Shown piece by piece: positions 58,150-64,000 of a stretch of DNA of 64,000 nucleotides; position 1 is the stretch's first letter, and every line of letters begins with the position of its first letter. The translations under genes and the position numbers were made by a program. The notes below the pieces were generated by a model. It ran no database searches and was not told the origin of the DNA. It was given only the letters and a program-made list of their open reading frames with translations. This DNA comes from Cryptomeria japonica (lineage: Eukaryota > Streptophyta > Pinopsida > Cupressales > Cupressaceae), in the NCBI RefSeq assembly GCF_030272615.1, contig NC_081412.1, positions 98,517,796 through 98,581,795 on the forward strand. Reading direction: 5' to 3'.

Positions 58150-58835
58150 AATATCTAGAAGCAAAAGATCAATACTCTTAAGAAAATGAACTAAAATCTA
58201 GGAAAACATGTGCCTAGATGCATATGGCCAGACTTGCTTTTAACCCAAAACTCACAAAATTTGAACAACACTTCTAATATCACCAAACACACCAAAGCCC
58301 TAAAAACCAACTAAAAAAACTTTATAAATCTTTATTTTCACCAAAATTGACATCACCACACTCACACAAATAATTGTGTTCCTTGATTAAAACAAATAAA
58401 CAACCAGGGTAGGTCTTTCACCACTAAAACCACACCAATTTCAAAGCATTTTTATCCTCAACAATCCCAAGAAGAACTCAAAAGTTCATTTTGATAACAT
58501 CTTTGTATGTGTGCAAACTCTAATTGAAGAAATGAGAACCCAAACTCCAATCTATAGAATTTGGAGGGAAATATGACACTTTAAAAAATCAAAATGTATT
58601 AATTCCCTAAAAAAATTCCCACTAAACTTTTAAAAACAAGTTAATTTTTATTTCCCCCACCACCTAGGCATCCAACTTTGCACTTTATTATTTAACATTA
58701 AAGAAAATAATTGAAAGTCACTTTATATATTTAATATTGAAATAATACCCGTCACCTTATGAATCTTGCCAAGACACCAGAAATAGAAGTTTGATCATGT
58801 CGGAACATAATTAGAGTTGAAAGATGATAATCTAT
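58150..58835. other. Untyped AT-rich stretch right of B
   Basis: Many short A- and C-rich segments; no ORF with family resemblance and no clear repeat. Confidence 0.4.
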
Positions 58836-59260
58836 GTTGACATGAGCATGTAATATAAATAACAGTGTTCTTTAAGAACCAAAGAGAAAAAAACCTAAAA
58901 AACTAGAAAGATTAATGTCATTCAAGCACTTACTATAAATAGTGGTCTTCTCTAAGAAACAAATAGAACAAACCTAGAAAAACTATACAGATTAGTGTCA
59001 TGGAAGTACTTACTATTAATAGTAGTGTTCTTAAAGGACCAAAGAGAACAAACCCAAAAATATTGGTGCCATGCAAACACTTACTATAAATAGTAGCATT
59101 CTATGAGGATTGAGGAGAACAAACCCATAAAAAGGTAGAAAGACTGGTGCCATGCAAGCACTTACTATAAATAGCCATGTTCTTCAAGGACCCAGGAATA
59201 AAAACCCCCAAAAATATAGAAATATTTGCATTAGATGAGCACTTTCTATAGTTAGAAACT
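58836..59260. repeat. Minisatellite of about 80-bp units
   Basis: Five units, with a partial sixth, recur around the core GCACTTACTATAAATAGT at about 58844, 58925, 59004, 59078, 59157 and 59238. Each also contains GTTCTTNAAGGACC and AGAACAAACCCAAAAA-type segments. Units differ by about 15-25 percent, so the array is old. Confidence 0.8.
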
Positions 59261-60499
59261 ACAATTGAAACCCACTAAAATCAAGAATTGATATCACCAA
59301 GAACATTGGAACTCTTCTTTTGCATCTAGAAAACTACAAAAAACATTGAAAGCTAGCCAACACTCATAGAATAAGATGGTGTAAAAATGGGGACATTACA
59401 ATGATGATGAACTATTTATTAATTTTTTGAGAATATTTAAATATACTTATTAGTTTTTGTTAGTACTATTTTTTTTTTTTGTATAAAAACCTGGTTTTGT
59501 GGGGTCCAAGAACCTGCAAAAGAATTCAAGAAGGGAAGAACCCCATCGAGACTGAGCTCATAAAAGCAAGCGTAAAAGATGTTGAAACTAGAGAGGAAAA
59601 CATATAAAACATGGATGAAAACATTAAACCTTCTTGTCATCTATAATACTAGAGACCTCAAATGGGATGCAAGTGTTCCAAGATTTCAATGCACAACTCG
59701 ACCTAGAGAAGAAATAGACCCCCTCATTAGTAGCCCAATTAGCTACTTTATGATGTATTTTTAGAAGAATACATGGGCATATGAGAGTGTAACAGTTATA
59801 TTTGTGGGCATATGAGAGTGTAACAATTGTATTGTTACACTATGTCAAAAGTTTTTGTGCAAAAAATCATTCACTATGTCAAAATTGGCATAATGGTAGG
59901 TATCAATGATTTTGAATAGAGTAAAGTTGATTCAAAATTTGGTGGAATTTGTTCAATGTATAAAAAAATTAAAAAACCTTTTTAATCAATTTATTGCAAG
60001 CAATGCAAGTAGAAGAATTTTTATGAACAAAATTAAGAATAAGATTGAGCAAGATAATGTTGTTAAGCTTTGCTTTGATTTCTAGTTGTTTTGGTTACGT
60101 ATTTCATATTTTAAGCTAGGTTAAGAAATTAGAAATATTAGACAATTGAGATAGTTTGAGTTGACATTGTGCAAAACAAAAGAGGTGACTTGCCTATGCT
60201 TCTGCATTTTACATAATTTATATTATTTGCAATGCTACTGTTATTTTTTGGCAGAGATAATCTTGAGTTTTTGTATAATTTATCTTTGTATATTTTTTTT
60301 GATCAAGAATTTTATTTTATTAAAGATAAAAGATTTACATCCATGCAAGTCTAGAGTCCATCCAAAAAACACATACCACCCATCCTCAAAACCAACCAAA
60401 CTGCTGACTAAAAATGTCGTGCTCTGTGAAGTGTACCTGTATCTGCAAACACAATGCACTCAATAAATCATTACAAGCAATGGTTAATAAATTGAAACA
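59261..60499. other. Untyped AT-rich stretch
   Basis: No coding sequence of recognisable family. A direct repeat of GTAACAATTGTATTGTTACA type, partly palindromic, lies near 59790-59840. Confidence 0.35.
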
Positions 60500-61396
60500 A
60501 TGAAAGACAAAACCATAGCTAATCGACTTATTGCCTCCTAGTAAATGCGAGTATGAAAAATGCTCTCAGATCTGATTATGCAAATTCTAGTGACTTGACT
60601 ACATCTAGATGGAGGATTTGAATGATTAAGATGCATAGAAAGAATAGCATGATTAAGCTATCTAGCACAATTAAGCTAAGATTTAAGCTAAAATGAGCAT
60701 GAAAACATTGCTAAAACTGATAAACCATAAGCTAGATGCCTATAGTAACAATGTATAAGATGAAATCAAATTGGGACCCTTTGTGCTCCAAAATGAGGTC
60801 TATTTATAGGATTTCCAAGGCTAGGGGTGAGGTGGCAAGAATCAACGGTTGAGATTGATCTGAAGATATCAATGGTTAAATTGGAGGAGGATGGCAAAGG
60901 GGGTTGGATTAAAGGGAACACTTGTCATCTCTATGGTGACAAGTGTCAAGAGGCTTCTAGAAGAAGTTTGGATAAAAAGGAACACTTAGTCACAAGTGTC
61001 ACAAGGTTCTAGAAGATTTTGGATGAAAGGGGACATGGTGGTAGGTAGAATGGGTTAGGTTTAGGAATGGTTAGGTTTAGGAGTGGTAGAAGTTAGGAGA
61101 ATTTGAATTTAAAAATTCAAATAATATGAAAAGGACTAATTAATTTCAACAACTCATGAATTTGATTTGTTTTAATTAATTATGGGATTTAGAAGAAATT
61201 ATTTTGGATGGAGGGAATTAATTAATTAAAGGGGTGAAATGAACTTATTAAATAAATGCTTAGATTTATTAATAAGTAGATGAAAGTGGAGGATTTAATC
61301 AAATTGCTTAGTGAATTCAATTAAATTGGGGAGGAAGATTAATTAAATAATTGCTTATTCAATTAATTGTCTTCAGACCATTTTTAGGTGTATACA
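60500..61396 (-). repeat. Probable solo LTR of the A1/A2/H type
   Basis: The right end reads ACCATTTTTAGGTGTATACA, like the outer end of the A2 LTR. TTAATTAATT runs fill 61130-61380, and a TATA box (minus CCTATAAATA) lies at 60801-60810, the same layout as A1. No PBS, PPT or coding part adjoins. The left end is not determined. Confidence 0.6.
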
Positions 61397-61765
61397 GAAA
61401 CCACTAGACAAATCACCCTACCAAAACCACTAAAACCATTGTTCTAAGCTCCAAACAAATGCTCAAAAAATCAATTTTATGTCCATCTAAGCTACGAGAG
61501 ATATCTAAACAACCTACTAAACAACTAACAAACTACACTGAAGGATGAAAAACTAGGGTTTAACCCCAAGGAGCATTATACACAAAAGAAGAAACAAGAT
61601 TTTTAAACAAAGCTACCTGTGCCTTTCTCCAGCTTCAATGGTTGTCACCTTCCTCTTTCTCTGTCATCAAAATTTGGGTTCTACAAGGATCGCTTCCTCC
61701 TTTGCCCTTTGCAATTTAGCCTCAATCTCCATCAGCCTCATGAAAATTTTTAGTGCCTCCTATCC
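61397..61765. other. Untyped stretch
   Basis: No feature found. It may belong to the untranslated part of the ORF at 61766. Confidence 0.3.
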
Positions 61766-62251
61766 TCAACGAGCCTCCTCTCTGCAACGAGATTTGAAAG
61801 GACCCTTCGACCATCTCATAAATACAATACATTTTTGAAACACTTCATGATTCAAATTTCCAATGCTCTCCCGAACCTTGAATCCAACACCAGGGACTGC
61901 CCATTCCAAGATTAACTGCATGCCTTCCAAGTAGTCTTGGTGCACAATTGCTGTCATGACCCCTCTCACAACCTCCACCAAATCACCAAAATACAACCCC
62001 CACGCCATTATCAGAGAGTAGACATCCATATTTATCAGATACCAGTGTCTTAAGTCGCTAAACGAGTCTTCTAGAATCAATTTCACACATTTAACCAACC
62101 TCTCATCCTTGAACAAGAATATTCCATACAATCTTCTTTCTGAAACAGAGCCAAGAAATGGGCATAACTGTTTCCTTGATTTAAGTGTGAAATTTGCTTC
62201 CATCTCTTTGCAACTACAATGGCACCACCTCACGTGTTCTCTCCTAGTCAC
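61766..62251 (-). CDS. Unidentified 161-codon ORF
   Basis: An uninterrupted frame from ATG 62249-62251. The protein is a mixed, globular-looking sequence with Cys-rich ends (VRWCHCSCKEMEANF), RRLYGIFLFKDERLVKC, DLRHWYLINMDVYSLIMAWG and MRWSKGPFKSRC. The composition is protein-like rather than random, and the flanking frame upstream (62252-62300) is also partly open. It lies downstream of a LINE RNase H in the same sense. It could be an exon of a captured or decayed host gene or part of the LINE. I do not recognise it. Confidence 0.35.
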   Translation of the reverse strand: MTRREHVRWCHCSCKEMEANFTLKSRKQLCPFLGSVSERRLYGIFLFKDERLVKCVKLILEDSFSDLRHWYLINMDVYSLIMAWGLYFGDLVEVVRGVMTAIVHQDYLEGMQLILEWAVPGVGFKVRESIGNLNHEVFQKCIVFMRWSKGPFKSRCREEAR

Positions 62252-62374
62252 TTTCCTTCCACCATTTTCTCTACAAAAGCATCAAGAAAAGGAAAGAAAT
62301 GGATTACACCAACCTTCTATCATACAATCAATTCATCCCATAAATGCACAGTACTAAAGCTACATCGTCACCCT

Positions 62375-62812
62375 TCATGAGAGTCCATTCTCCAAGAACA
62401 CTGCATTTAATTCGATACCAAGTACACTCCCAATAGTACCAAAAGCATTAAAGGCAATAACATAAGCTGCCAAGTAAGCTGACCAAAGTACTTCCTCATC
62501 AACACTACCCCAACATTGGGTTACAAAAGGGTCCAACTCACATGCCACATTGGACAAAAAGTCTGCCACCCCATTCCCTTCCCTTAAGATATGTGAAATC
62601 TGAAAATCTTGTAAAGAGATTAACTTTGAATAGATGATTGAAATGAATTTACTTATTTGCCAACATGGAGAGGATCCCTTTGAAATGACATCTATAATTT
62701 TGGAGTCTCCTTCTAAGTGTAACTTCAAAATTTTAAGGTTGCAAGCCAACTTGACTGCAAGAAATGTTGCTTGTGCCTCCACCTCATTGTTAGTAAATTT
62801 ATCTTTATATTA
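62375..62812 (-). pseudogene. RNase H end of a LINE ORF2 (RVT_3 type)
   Basis: An open frame gives NNEVEAQATFLAVKLACNLK, HLEGDSKIIDVISKGSSPCW and ISHILREGNGVADFLSNVAC, the Glu, Asp and Asp motifs of the plant RNase H found at the end of L1-like ORF2. The first Asp strand and all of RT are missing upstream, where sequence identity stops near 62812. It is a 5'-truncated fragment. Confidence 0.78.
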
Positions 62813-62815
62813 TTA

Positions 62816-63015
62816 ATTGAGTTATCAACTATAACAAATTGAAAGTAATCACGTGATTGTGCAAAATTGATATATGTATCATATTTAGAAATACTTGGTA
62901 ATTTTTTTGTGAGTTTTCAATATTCAATAGCAAAAAGTAATTTAAGCAGGTAAGTGAAGCATAATATGTGTTGTCAAAGTATCTAGTTGCCAATACATTT
63001 AAAAAAAATAGTGTT
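62816..63015. other. Short untyped stretch
   Basis: Nothing recognised. Confidence 0.3.
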
Positions 63016-64000
63016 ATTAGGAACTAAACCCCTTTATGGTTGGGAGTTTTGATGGTTTCCCTTTGAACGAAGTATTTGTTTGTTAATAGCTTTGTTGGAC
63101 CTTCAAGTATTGTTGAGAAATAAAGCCTCCTTGGCAAGTTGTGGCAAGTTTTTATGTTTGGTAGAACCTATGGTTTTTTAATTTTTGTTCACTCTCTTTT
63201 TATGATTGATATCATTTTATTTTGATATAATTTTTACCAATTGAGCTTGGGAATACTCATCTTTTAACTTTTTTGAAATGATTTTGTTCATTTATATTTG
63301 TTTCTTGCTAGGGGTTATCAATGCATCAATAACCTCCAATATTTGAGACAAGTTTCAATAATACCTTTGTCAAAACTCTAAACCCTATCAAGAACTAGAC
63401 ACTTTGTGAGAACTAATTTGAAGTTTTAATTTTTTCTTACAACCTATGTTTCTTCTATCTATGCTTCACTTGTTATTTATGATCGATAACTTTATTTAAT
63501 GATTTCCCTTTGAATAAGTATGTGTTCATTAATACCTTTGTTAGACTTTTGAGTCCTATCAAGAACTAAACCCTTCATGGCAATTGGTTGGGAGTTGTTA
63601 TGATTGGTATAACTCACAATCTTTGCAAATTCTCATTTGATCCCTTTTTAGGATTGATAGCATTTTATTTTGTTTCGATTTGGACTAAATTGAACTTGGG
63701 GACACTCACCTTGTAACTCTTCTAAAATGATTTATGTGTTTATTTTTTTTCTTATTAGGGCTTGTTGTTGCATCAAGCTTGTCTAATATTTGAGATAGGT
63801 TATATTAATACCTTTGTCAAAGGTTTTATCCCTATCAAGAAATAGGACCTTTGTGAGAACTAATCTGAAGTTTTGAGTGTTTCTATAACCTATCATTCTT
63901 ATGATATATTGTTTGTTATTTCTTTATGACTAATAGCTTTAGATTTTCAAAGCAAGAACAACATTTTGATTTTCATAGTTGTTGCTAGAATTTTTGGATT
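63016..64000. repeat. Tandem duplication, about 540-bp period, running off the window
   Basis: GAACTAAACCCCTTTATGG at about 63021 recurs as GAACTAAACCCTTCATGG at about 63564, and the following blocks repeat in the same order (TTTTATGATTGATATCATTT; AATACCTTTGTCAAA; TTTGTGAGAACTAAT). The two units are about 75-80 percent alike by eye. Further units may lie to the right. Confidence 0.8.

Overview
This window is plant nuclear intergenic DNA made almost entirely of LTR retrotransposons nested inside one another, with LINE fragments and tandem repeats. I see no intact host gene, no tRNA or rRNA gene and no CRISPR array. The element lineages are plant ones: Ty3/gypsy of the Tat type with two RNase H domains, and Ty1/copia primed by initiator tRNA-Met. 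Long LTRs, deep nesting, old decayed copies and the lack of genes fit a large repeat-rich genome. A gymnosperm such as a conifer is my best guess, but this is inference.

Left part (1-21817). Element A1 (minus strand, 1-12532) is a Tat-type gypsy element. Its 5' LTR (11082-12532), PBS, long repeat-bearing leader, gag, protease, G-patch, RT, RNase H, second RNase H and integrase can all be traced, but every reading frame is broken; its 3' LTR lies outside the window. A1 is inserted into a relative, A2 (minus, 12533-21817), cut inside the region just after its protease. A small plus-strand LTR element, H (17916-20323, TSD ATGTC), sits in the A2 leader. A degraded LINE ORF1 follows at about 22350-23290.

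Central part (24262-58149). One copia element, B (minus, TSD GAAAC), spans 24267-58144 because five later insertions have inflated it: S, a 2.1-kb solo LTR (24560-26693, TSD ATAAC); C, a pol-less two-ORF element (27289-34190, TSD GTGCA); F, a solo LTR (about 38200-43625) itself split by G, a 4.2-kb solo LTR (38378-42553); and D, a second copia element (43961-56498, TSD TGGAG). The 5' LTR of D contains E, a pol-less two-ORF element (49310-55888, TSD ATTCA). Direct comparison of paired LTRs and target duplications supports nearly every boundary.

Right part (58150-64000). It holds an 80-bp minisatellite, a probable solo LTR (about 60500-61396), an unidentified 161-codon ORF, the RNase H end of a LINE, and a tandem duplication of about 540 bp that runs off the window.

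The most novel content is the C/E family. Two diverged copies share LTR design, PBS position, polypurine tract, a four-zinc-knuckle coiled-coil protein and a second protein of about 1080 codons that I do not recognise, with no protease, RT or integrase. Next are the arrays of palindromes inside LTRs S and G.
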